Assembly: GCF_024166365.1 (NCBI RefSeq)
Contig: NW_026060237.1
Span: forward strand, 1,922,001-1,986,000
Reading direction: 5' to 3'
Source: Elephas maximus indicus
Lineage: Eukaryota; Chordata; Mammalia; Proboscidea; Elephantidae
DNA length: 64,000 bases
The notes below the pieces were generated by a model. It did not search any database and was not told the DNA's origin. It saw only the letters and a list, made by a program, of their open reading frames with translations. Position 1 is the first letter of the stretch, and each line of letters begins with the position of its first letter. The translations under genes were made by a program, and so were the position numbers. Shown piece after piece: positions 34,003 through 44,931 of the stretch.

Positions 34003-34490
34003 CGCTGTTGCTGTTGTTAGGTGCCATTGAGCCAATTCTAACTCATTGCGACCGTATGTATAACAGAACAGAACACTGCCTGGTCCAGCGCCATCCTCAA
34101 GATTGTTGCTATGCTTGTTTGAGCCCATTGTTGCAGCCACTGAATCAATCCATCTCGTTGAGGGTCTTCCTCTTTTTATCTGACCCTGTACTTTATCAAG
34201 CATGATGTCCTTCTCCATGGACTGGTCCCTCCTGATAACATGTCCAAACTATGTGACAAGAAGTCTTGCTATTCTTGCTACTAAGGACCATCCTGGCTGT
34301 ACTTCTTCCAACATGGATTTGTTCATTCTTCGGGCAGTCCATAGTATATTAATTATTCCTCCCCAACATCAAAATTCAAAGGCGTCAATTCTTCTTAGGT
34401 CTTCCTTACTCATTGTCCAGCTTCCACATGCATACGAGGTGATTGAAAACACCGTGGCTTGGGTAGGGCATGCCTCAGTCCTATACCTAT
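34003..34490 (-). mobile_element. RTE LINE 3' end
   Basis: Tail 'gttgctgttgttaggtgcc' on the left; coding text for GHVVRRDQ- and EEVQPE-like C-terminal segments follows to 'gaaaacaccgtggcttggg'. 5'-truncated; frames are broken. Confidence 0.9.
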
Positions 34491-34507
34491 ACCTATTCTT
34501 ATACCTT

Positions 34508-34675
34508 TGCTGTTGTTAGGTGCTGTCAAGTGGGTTCTGACTCATAGCGACCCTGTACACAACAGAACGAAATACTGCCCGGTCCTAAGCCATCCTTACA
34601 ATCATCGTTATACTTGAGCTCATTGCTGCAGCCACTCTGTCAATCCACCTCGTTAAGAGTCTTCCTCTTTTCCTT
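34508..34675 (-). mobile_element. RTE LINE 3' end, short
   Basis: A second, separate tail 'tgctgttgttaggtgctgtc' begins just right of the previous copy and stops after 'gagtcttcctcttttcc', only ~170 bp from the 3' end. Two same-orientation RTE 3' ends in tandem. Confidence 0.88.
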
Positions 34676-34682
34676 ACACCTA

Positions 34683-34842
34683 TATATGGCGCACTGGTGA
34701 CACAGTGGTTAAGCGTTTGGCTGGTAACGGAAAAGTCCGCAGTTGGAATCCACTAGCCGCTCCTTGGAAACTCTATGGGGCAGTTCTACTCTGTCCTTTG
34801 GGGTCGCTATGAATCGGATTGGACTTGATGGCAACGAATAAA
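34683..34842 (+). mobile_element. Afrotherian SINE, short type
   Basis: 'gtgacacagtggttaagcg', 'gctccttggaaactctatgg', 'tcgctatgaatcggattgg'. Confidence 0.92.
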
Positions 34843-34879
34843 TATACGTATATGCAGCATCGTCTTTTTTCACAAATGT

Positions 34880-35930
34880 TATTTATGCACATTTATGTAC
34901 ATTCTGTTGTAGCTTTTTTTTCTTTCAGCTCACTGTTGCACACACGTAGAAGATAGCATCAAAACAATCCTATTTATGCTGTGTAGTATAGTTGATGTAA
35001 CTAGTCCCCGGTTACGGCCGTGAGGTTCTTTCCTAGTCTTTTCCTTTATGAACCACACTGGAAAGAATACTTTTGTCTGTTGAACATCGTGCCTGTATTT
35101 GAAGGGACGGGTAGCATACACACTTAGATTTGGAATTGCTAGAAAAGTTTACTTCCAAAGAGGTTGCACCAGTTTACATCCCCACCAATACCCTCTACGA
35201 GTGAACCTCTTTCTCCCACATTTTTAGAAACAGTATTTATTTTCGGATCTTTAGAGCTTTGTCAAAGAAAAACAGATTAAAAGTATGTTTTTTTCACTAT
35301 TTTAATTTTCCTTTTAATGTTATGAAAGTGGCTGAGCAACTTTTCATCCGTCTACAAGCAAACTGTATATATATATATTTTTTTTTTGTAAAAATGTTCA
35401 CATCCTTCATCCATTTTTCCCTGTTGGATTCTTGTCCCCTTACTAACTTATAAAAACTATTTAAACATCAGGCATATTAAGGCTTTGTGTATGATATTTT
35501 GCCTTATTTTATTCTCTTGCCTTCCCCTGCTGTTTTTACAGGAATTTTTTTCATATCATCAAATTTATAAATCTTAATGGTTTCCTGCTTTCTGATTTGC
35601 TAGAAATGCCTTGTATACCCTGAGATGGTTTAAGAAATATTTTCCGACTTCTACTAGTCTGTGCCCTTTTTACCCCTTTGGACTTTAATCTTTGAAACAT
35701 GTACAATTTATTTTGCTAGAAGGACTGAGATAGATATTCATCTTTGTTTTTCTCCGCAAACCTTCAGTTAGATGACCCAATGCTGTACATGGGGAGATTT
35801 GTGTGTTTGACTCTGGTTTGAAACGTTGTTTTTATTAAAACAAACTTTTCATGTGTACTGGGGCAATTTCATGATTTTATGTTCTATTAATCTGTCTATT
35901 CATGTAGTTATAAGCCCGAACATATCAAAG
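34880..35930 (-). mobile_element. Old L1 LINE fragment (L1M-like)
   Basis: Phrases such as 'caaagaggttgcaccagttt', 'cccaccaatacc' and 'ggctgagcaacttttcatcc' are the reverse of old L1 ORF2 C-terminal coding. The region further right ('tattaatctgtctattcatg') fits ORF2 upstream of it. No frame survives. Confidence 0.65.
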
Positions 35931-36049
35931 ATTGTGAGGAAGGCAGAGGACTTGGTAATATTTCCTTCTGTTATGCATCGAGTTGTCATGAGTCAGAGCC
36001 ACTTTGATGATACCTAACAATAAGGAAAATTGATCTATCTTTTCATGAG

Positions 36050-36224
36050 GAGCCCTGGTGGCACAGTGGTTAACAGCTTGGCTGCTAACCAAAAGGTTGG
36101 CAGTGGAAATCCACCCGCTGCTCCTTGGAGACTCTATGGAGCAGTTCTTCTGTGTCCTATAAGGTCACTGTGAGTTAGAATTGACTCGATGAGAACGGGT
36201 TTGGTTTTGGTTTTGGTTTTAACA
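36050..36224 (+). mobile_element. Afrotherian SINE, short type
   Basis: 'gagccctggtggcacagtgg' to 'tcactgtgagttagaattg', then repeated ggttttggttttgg. Confidence 0.92.
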
Positions 36225-36243
36225 GAACATTATACTCCCCCCA

Positions 36244-36455
36244 TGGGAGCCTGGGTGGTGCAAGTAATTTGTGACCAGCTGCTAACTTAAAGGTTAAGAG
36301 TTTGAGCCCACCCAGTGGCTCTGCAGAAGAAAGTCCTGGCAACTTGCTTCTGTAAAGATTACATCCAAGAAAACCATACTCAGCTCAGTTCTACTTTGTA
36401 TATAGAGCTGCTATATGGTCACAATGACTTGGGATCCACTTGACGGCAACAGGTT
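36244..36455 (+). mobile_element. Afrotherian SINE, long type with 'gattacatcc' middle
   Basis: 'gggagcctgggtggtgcaag', 'gagtttgagcccacccag', 'cacttgacggcaacagg'. It follows the previous SINE by 20 bp in the same orientation. Confidence 0.9.
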
Positions 36456-36964
36456 TTGTTTTCTGGTTTTTTCATGAACCCATACTCAACTTGTATAAAC
36501 ATTACTGATTACCCTGGATGGTCAAATCCTCTTTGGCAATAAGGCCTCATGTCATGAAAGCATGCAAAAAAAATCTAGAAAGCAGCATTCACCAATATCA
36601 GGTAACTCCTTAGTGACTTTAATGACCTACGTTTGAAAAAAAAAAGAGGTTATTTTCTTTCATTAGCATACAAATCTTCCATTTCTGTTCTTCATTCCAA
36701 ATGCACTAACAATAATCAAACCCTAGACAGTAATGGTGCAAACCAACTTTAGGGTGACTCAGACAGCAATACAACTACAGTATGTAGGAAGCTCGTTCGT
36801 TCTGTATTCAGTGTTTAACAGGTCCGATTGTGAAGGTCTAGTTGAATGTTTGAAATACTGTAGATTTTCTTAAGTTAAAAATTAAGATGCTCTTTACATC
36901 CATATGAAAGTATCGAGATAAGTGAGGATCCATTCTGAAATGATATTGTCATGCATTATGAAAG
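36456..36964. other. Unique interval
   Basis: Nothing recognised. Confidence 0.35.
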
Positions 36965-37988
36965 TTTCATGAGGCAATTTGATTTCTTTGCGTTCCAACT
37001 GGTGAAGTCAACGTGTATAGTCACTATTGATGTGGGTGAAAGGAAGTATTGCAATGAAGAAGTCATTGGTCTTGCAAAATTCTATCATTCAATCTCCAGC
37101 ATTGTTTCTATCACCAAGGCCATATTCTCCAACTACTAATCCTTCTTTGTTTCCAACTTTCGCATTCCAGTCGCCAGAAATCATCAATGAATCTTGACTG
37201 CATGTTTGATCAATCTCAGACTGCAGCAGCTAATAAAAATCTTCTATTTCTTCATCTTTTGCCTTAGTGGTTGGTGCATAAATTTGAATAATAATATTAA
37301 CTGGTCTTCCTTGTAGGCATATGGACATTTTCCTATCAGTGACAGCATTGCACTTCAGGATAGATCTTGAAACATTCTTTTTGACGATGAATGCAACACC
37401 ATTCCTCTTCGAGATGTCATTCCCAGCATAGAAGACTATATGACAGTCCGATTCAAAACAGCCAATAACAGGCCATTTCAGCTCATCAATACCTAGGATA
37501 TCGATGTTTATGTGTTCCATTTCATTTTTGACAATTTCCAATTTTCCTAGATTCCTACTTCATACATTCCAGGTTCTGATTATTATTATTATGGATGTTT
37601 GCAGCTGTTTCTTCTCATTTTGAGTTGTGCCACATGAGCAAATGAAGGTCCTGAAAGATTTAATCCATCCACATCAATAAGGCTGACTCTAATGTGAGGA
37701 GGCCGCTCTTCCCCAGTCATCCTTTGAGTGTCTTCCAACCTGGGGACCTCATCTTCCAGCACTATATCAGACAATATTCCTCTGCTATTCATAAGGTTTT
37801 CACTGGTTAATGCTTTTCAGAAGTAGGCTTCCGTGTCCTTCTTCCTAGTCCATCTTAGTCTGGAAGCTCAGCTGAAACCTGTCCTCTAAGGGTGACCCTG
37901 CTAGTATCTAAATACTGGTGGCATAGCTCCCAGCATCACAGCAACATATAAGCCCCCACAGTACGACAAACTGACAGACACATGGGGG
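36965..37988 (-). mobile_element. RTE LINE 5' half (leader plus endonuclease domain), 3'-truncated
   Basis: On the minus strand it starts with the RTE leader ('gtttgtcgtactgtgggg' near 37970, 'gttgctgtgatgctggg') and runs to the endonuclease. The frame 37541-37230 reads IDILGIDELKWPVIGC then NGVAFIVKKNVSRSI, and the region to 37150 includes the 'ctggcgactggaatgcg' endonuclease box. It ends near 36965 in the middle of the domain, the reverse of the usual 5' truncation. The RT half is absent. Confidence 0.88.
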
Positions 37989-37992
37989 GCAG

Positions 37993-37993
<1 letters not shown>

Positions 37994-38035
<42 letters not shown>

Positions 38036-38066
38036 TACATATTTGTGTATATGTATATATATATAT
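37994..38066. repeat. (TA)n microsatellite
   Basis: Over 30 bp of pure TA, then mixed TA/CA. It lies at the 5' boundary of the RTE copy and creates an IYIYIY frame. Confidence 0.92.
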
Positions 38067-38518
38067 TCTCTACATACTTTCTATTTTTCCAAAATAACAA
38101 TTCACAAATGCAGCGATGAATTTGAATACTTAGAGCTCCCAAGTCACCCCAATAGTTAATTATGATAGAAAACTGTAAGGCAATAACATATTTTACAAGG
38201 AACGTTAGAGGGACTTAATGAGCCAGTTAAGAAGAATGAGGCATTTGACTCTGGAAGAATACAAAATTGTGGAACTGCTCAATTGCAGGGGAAAAACTTA
38301 ATGATTCTAGACAAAAGCTCTGAATAGGACCAAGTGGATGAATGTGCCCATACATCATGTAGCCAGCAGAGAGAGGTCTGAATTACAGTTCTTTTTTTTC
38401 CTTATAAATCTGTAATTAATAATGTTTCACCATAGTTGGGTCTATACATCTGAGTGCTTCAGAAAGCCTATCACGTGTAAGCATGATGGGGACTTTACAT
38501 TCCTAATATTCATTTCTA
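38067..38518. other. Unique interval
   Basis: Nothing recognised. Confidence 0.35.
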
Positions 38519-38698
38519 GGAGCCCCGGTGGTGTTGTGGTTAAGCGCTCAGCTGCTAACTGAAAGATCAGTGGTTCCAGCCACAGGACAAGGATGTGGTA
38601 GTCTGCTTCTGTAACAACTTACAGCCTTGGAAACCCTATATGGCAGTTCTACTCTGTCCTATAGAGTTGCTATGAATTGGAATCAATTTGATGGTAAA
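38519..38698 (+). mobile_element. Afrotherian SINE, 'acagcc' sub-type
   Basis: 'ggagccccggtggtgttgtg', 'cttacagccttggaaaccc', 'ttgctatgaattggaatc'. Confidence 0.9.
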
Positions 38699-39007
38699 AG
38701 AAATGTCCCTTGTAATAAAAGTTAGTCACTAATCATATTTCGAGATCTTTGGGGTCTAAACCCCCGTTGTTGCCACTGAAGACCATCATGTGGAGTGTAT
38801 ATAGGGTCTAAACACTGAATCTAGAAAGACAATGTGACTCTCTTTGCACTTTTCTCAGGTGTTTCATTAACTTTTCCCAAGCAGTTGTTGTTTTAGGATG
38901 TAGCATTGTCCTTGAGCATCACTGACCCAATGAATAAATCAACCCATTTCAGCGTTCACTGGAAGGTTTGCTTCATTTTGCTTTTTTTCCAACTCCTGGG
39001 AGTTCAA
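38699..39007. other. Unique interval
   Basis: Nothing recognised. Confidence 0.35.
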
Positions 39008-39208
39008 GTTGTTGTTGTGTGTGCTGTCAAGTTGATTGCAAGTCATAGCTACACTATAGGGCATGGTAAAACTGCATCATACGGTTTGCAAGGCTGTTAT
39101 CTTTAAGGAAGCAGATCACCAGGTCTTTTCTCCTCTGGAGCTGCTGAGTGGGCTTGAACTGTCAACCTTTTGGTTAAGAGCACTTAACTGCTGCATCACC
39201 AGTGGCAT
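39008..39208 (-). mobile_element. Afrotherian SINE, long type
   Basis: (GTT)n tail, 'aggaagcagatcaccagg' middle, 'ccttttggttaagagcac' head side. Confidence 0.87.
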
Positions 39209-39597
39209 TTGTAGCACAATACAGAACAAGGCAACACTTCAGAATTATGAAGACAAGAGGAGAAAGCAGATGCTTTGCCCTGAATACCCAGAGCTGAATG
39301 TGGACAGTGAAAATCTAATATATCAAAGGGATATGCAAATGGATTTCCTGATTTTTCTTTCCTTCCACAGACCTGAGGAGAGTGAGCGTGTTGTTAGCTG
39401 TGATCTGCAGAAGTCTCCCTCAGGCAAAATGCAAAGTCCAGCTTTTAATAAATAAAAATGCCATTCTAATGTCTACTCAGTTCTTTTAAAGTTATAATTG
39501 CATTTCTTTCCTCCAAAAAAAAAAAAAATAGAACATTCTGATGAAGGCCATTTTGTAGAGGAACAAATTAGAAATCAGGACTAGTGAGTCTTTCCAG
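39209..39597. other. Unique interval
   Basis: The right part of a 130-aa frame (39063-39455) lies here but begins inside the SINE. Near 39517 there is a ~13-A run. No gene evidence. Confidence 0.35.
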
Positions 39598-39958
39598 CAA
39601 GGTGCCTCAGTGGCACCTCTGCTGCTACCCTAAATGTTGGTGGTTCAAATACACCCAGGAGTAGTACAAAAGTAGTTATGGCTATCTGTTTCAGTGGGGA
39701 CCTGGTGGCGCAGTGGTTAAGAATTTGGGTGCTCAACAAAAGGTCGGTGGTTTGAGTCCACCAGCTGTTCTTTAGAAACCCTTCGGGGCGGTTCTGTTTT
39801 GTGATGTATGGTCTCTATGAGTCGGAATTGACTGGACGACAATGGGTGTATCTGCTTCCATAAATACTACAGTCAAGAAAACCCTGCGGGGAGGCTCTGC
39901 TCTGTAACATCTGAGATCACCCTGAGGTGGAACTGAATTGAGGGCTATGGATTTGGGT
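39598..39958 (+). mobile_element. Afrotherian SINE, long type, interrupted by a second SINE
   Basis: The left half (39598-39692: 'ggtgcctcagtggcacctc', 'gtggttcaaatacaccc') is separated from its right half (39849-39958: 'acagtcaagaaaaccctgcg', 'atcaccctgaggtggaac') by a younger SINE. Confidence 0.85.
39695..39848 (+). mobile_element. Afrotherian SINE, short type, nested
   Basis: 'ggggacctggtggcgcagtgg' begins it and 'ctatgagtcggaattgac' ends it. The host text reads 'tatctgtttca' before and 'tatctgcttcca' after, a likely ~12-bp target duplication. Confidence 0.93.
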
Positions 39959-40771
39959 TTTCTTTTTGTTTGATTTGTTCCAAGTTTTAGCGTCAAGGCT
40001 ATAATCAGTATTTCAGGGTTTCTTCTAAATCTTTGTGGAGCAAAGTCCTCTCTGTCTCTGTTTTCTCCCCATTGTGTAGAGCAGGAAATTCTTCTAAAAG
40101 TCATTGTGAGTATTTGGAATCCTGCAACCATATATTCAGTTCTCAAGCGTGTACAGCTTTCCGATATGCAAAACCTAATGACTTTATTGAACCTACAGTT
40201 TGAACGAAATGAAGTCAAACACATTGAGGTGCAAAAAATAAAAGATACCGAGGATACAAACCAAAACACTTCAAAAATCCCAAGAAAAAATAATAACATA
40301 ATGTTTTATTTTGGGTTTCCAATGATGGTTTCCAAAGAAGTATGTTTACAAAGACCTCTTCTAGTTAAAGGGCCATTAGTTTCAACTCAGAAGTATTTGA
40401 CCTCAAACCCTCTCAGAAAAATAAAGCGCAGCATCGTGGAGATGGAGGAGATGAAAAGAATTACCTTTAATAAGCTACGTATTTAAAAGAAAGGTCAATT
40501 GTGCATCAAGTCTAGGTTTCTTGGTATTGTCCTAAGACAACTGTACTTAATAGTACTTAAAACATATAAAGTGTTGTATTGATGAAAGGCTGGATAGTAT
40601 TATATCAATGCTTGCTGAGACTTTCTGGAGGAATCCTTGTGTTTTACTGGTCTTTTGAAGGGAAGATTAAAGCACTGACTTTAAACTCTAAACTTAACTA
40701 TCTCCGAGTGAGAGGAGAAAGTCCGAGAAGACTGCTTGAGAAAGGACCAGTAAAGAAAAACAAAAAATCAA
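39959..40771. other. Unique interval with overlapping opposite-strand open frames
   Basis: A 126-aa + frame (40106-40486, charged C-terminus rich in Lys/Arg/Glu) overlaps a 175-aa minus frame (40299-39772) that runs into the SINE. A 70-aa + frame follows at 40579-40791. I recognise no domain in any. Length alone does not support a gene. Confidence 0.35.
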
Positions 40772-40974
40772 AACCATTGGCATTGAGTTGATTGTGACTC
40801 ATGGCCACCCCATGTGTGACAGAGTAGAACTGAGGGCCATAGAGTTTTCTTGGCTGTAATCTTTATGGAAGCAGATCACCAAGATTTTCTTCCACAGTAC
40901 TGCTGCATGGGTTTGAACTGTCAGCCTTGTGATTAGCAGTCGAGCACAATTATTTGTACCACCCAGGGAGCCTA
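40772..40974 (-). mobile_element. Afrotherian SINE, long type
   Basis: 'gattgtgactcatggcc', 'atggaagcagatcaccaag', 'tgtaccacccagggagcc'. Confidence 0.9.
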
Positions 40975-41189
40975 ACTGTAAACAACGACCGTGCATATAT
41001 GGATGAAGAAGATGATTCCAGAGAGACCTTCTCAGAAACCATTTGAAGAGCATTTTCAAGAAGTTTGAAAAAACTGTTTCCATGGGATCAAATTGGCAAC
41101 AGCAACTAAAGGTTAGACAGAAAGGTTAAGGGGCAGTGAGGACGGGTGAGAAGGGCTGAACAACTAACTAGAAGACTGTCATCAATGTC

Positions 41190-41290
41190 ACTGAATTTTA
41201 CAGGTAGAAACTGTTGAATTGGTATATGTTCTGCTGTGTATATTCTCAACAGCAACAAGATAAATAAACTTTAAAAAGTAAAAGTAAAAA
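41190..41290 (+). mobile_element. Old L1 3' end fragment
   Basis: 'ctgttgaattggtatatg' and 'gctgtgtatattctcaacag' match the 3' end of the L1 at 42716-43176. The body further left, to about 40975, may belong to it. Confidence 0.5.
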
Positions 41291-41910
41291 AAGAAGTTAG
41301 GAAGACATAAAAAAAAAAAAAGCTTGAAGAGATATGGCCTCTTTTGTTTGTGGTTTCCAAAAGGACAGTCTCCAAAACAAAGCCAAAGATTTTGTAGAAA
41401 AAGAGGAAAACCAACACACTTAACATCTTGACAAATGATTCAGCGCCATTCAGATGACTTTACTACTTTGAAGAAAGACATGTGTTGTGGAGACAAAAAA
41501 TAAAAAGGGATAATTTCTCTAAGAACATGTGAAAATACAAGCTCAATGAGAAAAATGAGACAGGTGAAGGCCACAGGAAGGAAGGCAGGCTCATAACTGT
41601 GAACTTAGTCAAGATGAAAATGGATGATGGGTCACGTTTCTAGGTGGAAAGGATAGGGGTGTTTTGTTACAAGCATGCAGAAGGCATTGGGAACGAAGGT
41701 ACCTATTGAGAAAAGGGTTCCTGCCACCCTTGTTGCTCTGAGGATTGCATGTAGTACAACAGTGGGGATAACCTTGCAAGTCTGAATATGCCAAAGTTTA
41801 CTGAAACACTGGGACTGTTATAAAAGCACAATAGAATATTCCTTCTGCAAGAGAAAATGCCCACATTGTAAAAGCAATGAGTAAGCTTGCTGGGTTATTT
41901 AAAGTGGTAA
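41291..41910. other. Unique interval
   Basis: A-rich; nothing recognised. Confidence 0.35.
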
Positions 41911-42063
41911 TAATTGAATCCACCAGCGGCTCCATGGGAGAAGACCTGGTAGTGTACTGCCATAAGGATTACAGCCTAGGAAACCCTCTAGGAGAGTTCT
42001 ACTCTGTCACATGGGGTCACTATGAGTTGGAATTAACTCTATGGTGAAAAACAACAATAACAA
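41911..42063 (+). mobile_element. Afrotherian SINE, head-truncated
   Basis: Starts at the B-box ('ttgaatccaccagcggctcc'), then 'aaggattacagcctagg', tail 'ggggtcactatgagttgg' and AACAACAATAAC. Confidence 0.9.
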
Positions 42064-42087
42064 TAATACAGGGACTATGAGCAAAAG

Positions 42088-42290
42088 GAGTTTGGGTGGT
42101 GCACATAGTTAAACACTCGACTACTAAATGAAAGCTTGGGGTTCGAACTTACCCAAAGTGTTGTGGAAGAAAGGCTGGTGATTTGCTTCCAGAAAGTCAC
42201 AGCCTTGAAAACCTTAAGGAGCAGTTCTAGTCTGCAGTCATGGGGTCGCCAGGAGTTGGACCTGATTGCAACCGTTTTTTGTTTGCTTTT
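42088..42290 (+). mobile_element. Afrotherian SINE, long type
   Basis: 'gagtttgggtggtgcacat', 'ggggttcgaacttaccc', 'ggggtcgccaggagttgg'. Confidence 0.9.
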
Positions 42291-42354
42291 TTTTTTAAAT
42301 AAGCAAAAGAACCACAGGAGAGTTGAGATACCTGATTCTTTTTGTTTGTTTTGC

Positions 42355-42545
42355 ATTTTCAAAACTTTTATTGTACTTTAGGTTAAAGTTTACAGGTCAT
42401 GTGAATTTCTCATTCAAAAATTTATGCACACATCGTTTTGTGACATTGGTTGCAATTCCCACAATGTGACAGCAGTACCCCCTTTCTGCCCTGGGTTCCC
42501 TGTGTCCATTTGCCCAGTCCTGTCCCTTCCTGTGAGATACCTAAT
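42355..42545 (-). mobile_element. L1-type 3' UTR fragment
   Basis: 'ttttattgtactttaggtta' resembles the reverse of the L1 3' end seen at 29950, followed by 3'UTR-like text with 'tttgtgacattggttgc'. Family assignment uncertain. Confidence 0.5.
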
Positions 42546-42663
42546 TCTTAACCATTCTGTGGGAGGTTTCTGCCCCCCTCCATCCGTGCTCTGATACCTT
42601 CACAGTGGACAGATGGTAAACACACCTGGGAAGATCCTCTCTTTGAGGAGCCTAAAGAGTTAG

Positions 42664-42715
42664 CCTAGGTCAGCGGTTCTCAAAGTGTGGTTCCAGGACC
42701 ACGAACATCAGTAAC
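42664..42715 (+). mobile_element. hAT-type (MER5/Charlie-like) fragment
   Basis: 'cagcggttctcaaagtgtgg' is the familiar terminal sequence of ancient non-autonomous hAT elements. Only about 50 bp remain. Confidence 0.5.
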
Positions 42716-43176
42716 CTGTTCACCGACGTTCAGAGCAGCAGGATTCAAACTGGCCAAAATCTGGAAACAACCGAAATGCTCATCCGTAGATGACGGATAA
42801 ACAAAATGTGGTCCTTGATACAATGGAATACTACTCAGCCATAAGGAGGAAGGAAGTCCTGATACACGCCACAGCATGGATGAACCTCGAAGACATTATA
42901 CTGAGTGAAACAAGACAGTCACTTATATGAAATAAACAAACATACAGAGACAAATATAACAGTCACCAGAGATGGGACGGAGGGCGAAGGGGGAGTTTTT
43001 GCTTAGGCGGCACTGAGGTTATGTTAACTGTGGTGGAATGATTTGGAAAACGGTGGAGAGAATGGTTGCATGACTTGAATAATGTAACCGGTTCACTGAA
43101 TCCTACGCATAAAGTTGTTGAGTTGGTTTTTATTTTGCTGTATATATCTTCACTGCAATAATAATAATAAAAAAAT
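42716..43176 (+). mobile_element. Old L1 LINE 3' end
   Basis: ORF2 C-terminal text ('aatggaatactactcagcca', 'catggatgaacctcgaagac', 'gagtgaaacaagacag'), then a 3' UTR ending in (AAT)n and A-rich sequence. A different, older L1 sub-family from the one at 10581, as the 3' UTRs do not match. Confidence 0.85.
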
Positions 43177-43385
43177 CCAGTATAAGAAGGAAGGCAGTTA
43201 ATTCAAGGAATACTTGAGTATTTATTTGGTGTCAGTAATGGTGCTGGAGCCTGGTCAAACTGCTTAGAGAAATATGGCTGAGAAATATTATCTTTTTTGA
43301 GATACAATGTTTGTAAACTGGCTGAGACTTTCTTCTAATTCCAACTAGGTGTGAATTTGTTGACAAAATTTAAGTTACCTTATGA

Positions 43386-43545
43386 GGGTCTAGTGGTTAA
43401 GTGCTACAGCTGCTAACCAAAAGGTTGATAGTTCGAATCCACCAGGCACTCCATGTTAACTCTACAGGGCAGTTCTACTCTGTTCTATAGAGCCCCTATG
43501 AGTCAGAATCAACTCAGTGGCAATGGGTGTGGCTTTTTTTTTTTA
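43386..43545 (+). mobile_element. Afrotherian SINE, short type
   Basis: 'ggtctagtggttaagtgc', 'gatagttcgaatccaccagg', 'ccctatgagtcagaatc', then a T run. Confidence 0.92.
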
Positions 43546-43589
43546 TTTCTGAAGTTGTTAGAAATAATTTTATGTTTGTAAACTAATCT

Positions 43590-43712
43590 GCAGTCCTTTG
43601 GTGGTACAAACAGTTAAGTACTCAACTACTAGCCAAAATGTTGGTGGTTCAAACCCACTCAGAGACACCTCAGGAGAGAGGCCTGGTCATCTGCTTCTAA
43701 AAGGCTAAGAGT
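43590..43712 (+). mobile_element. Afrotherian SINE, long type, tail missing
   Basis: 'cctttggtggtacaaacag' to 'ctgcttctaaaaggctaag'; the RTE-like tail is absent. Confidence 0.85.
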
Positions 43713-43854
43713 CTGAGTTCCCTGTGCGGATCCAAGCAGATGTGTGGTTAAGTCGCAGAATCACCACTCTTTATTTGTTCTGTCATTCACGCATCCATTC
43801 ATTCGGTGTTTTCTGAGTACGTGCTATCAATAAATCAAGCATACTAACTGGGGT

Positions 43855-44185
43855 TCTGCTCAGTGCATGTTGCTGTGATGCCGGAAGCTATGCCACTGGT
43901 ATTTCACATACCAGCAAAGTCACCCATGGTGGACACGTTTCAGTGGAGCTTCCAGGCTAAGACAGGCTACGAAGAAAGATCTGGTGATGTGCTTCCAAAA
44001 ACTGGCCGATGAAAACCCTATGGATCACAACAGAACATCATCTGATATAGTGCTGGAAGATGAGCCTTTAGGTTGGAAGGCACTCAAAATACACAGTGGC
44101 TGCAACCAGCGACTTGAGCAGACCAGTGATCGTGAAGACAGTGCAGGACCAGGTGGCATTTCCTACTGTGGTTTTATGAATTAAG
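43855..44185 (+). mobile_element. Composite RTE-derived element
   Basis: RTE leader ('tgttgctgtgatgccgg', 'taccagcaaagtcaccc', 'gatatagtgctggaagatg') joined after 'ggcactcaaaatacacagtg' to RTE C-terminal coding text ('gaccagtgatcgtgaag', 'gtgcaggaccaggtggc'). The join is at the same phrase as in the copy at 32215, which argues for one family and not independent deletions. Confidence 0.83.
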
Positions 44186-44236
44186 CACAACGAATTGCTT
44201 CCAACCTGAGCATTTTGGGCCTCCATCTTTCTAGGG

Positions 44237-44434
44237 CAGGAGTTTACAAATTACGGTGCCCGTTTTTGTAATTAATGTTTTATTGGCATAAAGCCATGTA
44301 CACTTGTTTACGAACTGTCCTCAGCTGTCTTTGTGCTGGATCAGCAGAGTTGAATAATTTTGATGAGATCTTATGCCCCTCAAAGTCTAAAATATCCACT
44401 ACTGTCCCTTTACCCAAACTGTTCACTGACGCTT
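44237..44434 (+). mobile_element. hAT-type non-autonomous DNA transposon, old
   Basis: 'caggagtttacaaattacgg' start, 'gtttttgtaattaatgtttt' and 'cagcagagttgaataattt' interior, 'ccctttacccaaactgttc' near the end. This matches, from memory, a common ancient placental hAT element of about 200 bp. The termini are degenerate. Confidence 0.6.
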
Positions 44435-44931
44435 ACTTTATGAGATAAGTGCTCTTGTGGGGAAAAGCATATGGAAACAGTTTCCCCATGTGTGATGTGC
44501 TTTGGATGTTGCTGTTTAATATTTTCATGAGCAATACAACACTGGTTAAAAAAGCAAATAACAGAAAGCAAGTTGGAAGCCATTCCCCGGTGCCATGGAA
44601 TAGAAAGAAAGACAAAGACCAACAACCATGGAAGTGTGCATGACAAATGAGTTCTGACCCAAAGAAGAGGAATAAAACACCCAAAGGAAAAAAATCCACT
44701 CCCATAACAATAAATATCTTTCCTACCTATAAAATGGCGGTCTCGATGGCTAAGTATAAGAAGTGTCTCCTTACTTTCAGATATAACCAATGCATACAGA
44801 ATTCTTTTCCATATTCTTATACCAAATGCATTCTCCAACATTTTTTCTCTGGAAGATGAAACTAATTAGGTCAGAAGTCTTTGCAGATCATGGAAAAGGC
44901 TATTATTATATGTGTATCTAACAACAGCATA
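44435..44931. other. Unique interval
   Basis: A 143-aa minus frame at 44841-44410 has no recognisable domain and overlaps the hAT element. Not supported as a gene. Confidence 0.35.

Noticed and set aside
44410-44841. 143-aa minus frame as a gene
   Set aside because: Overlaps a hAT element, shows no domain, and has an antisense frame of similar quality.
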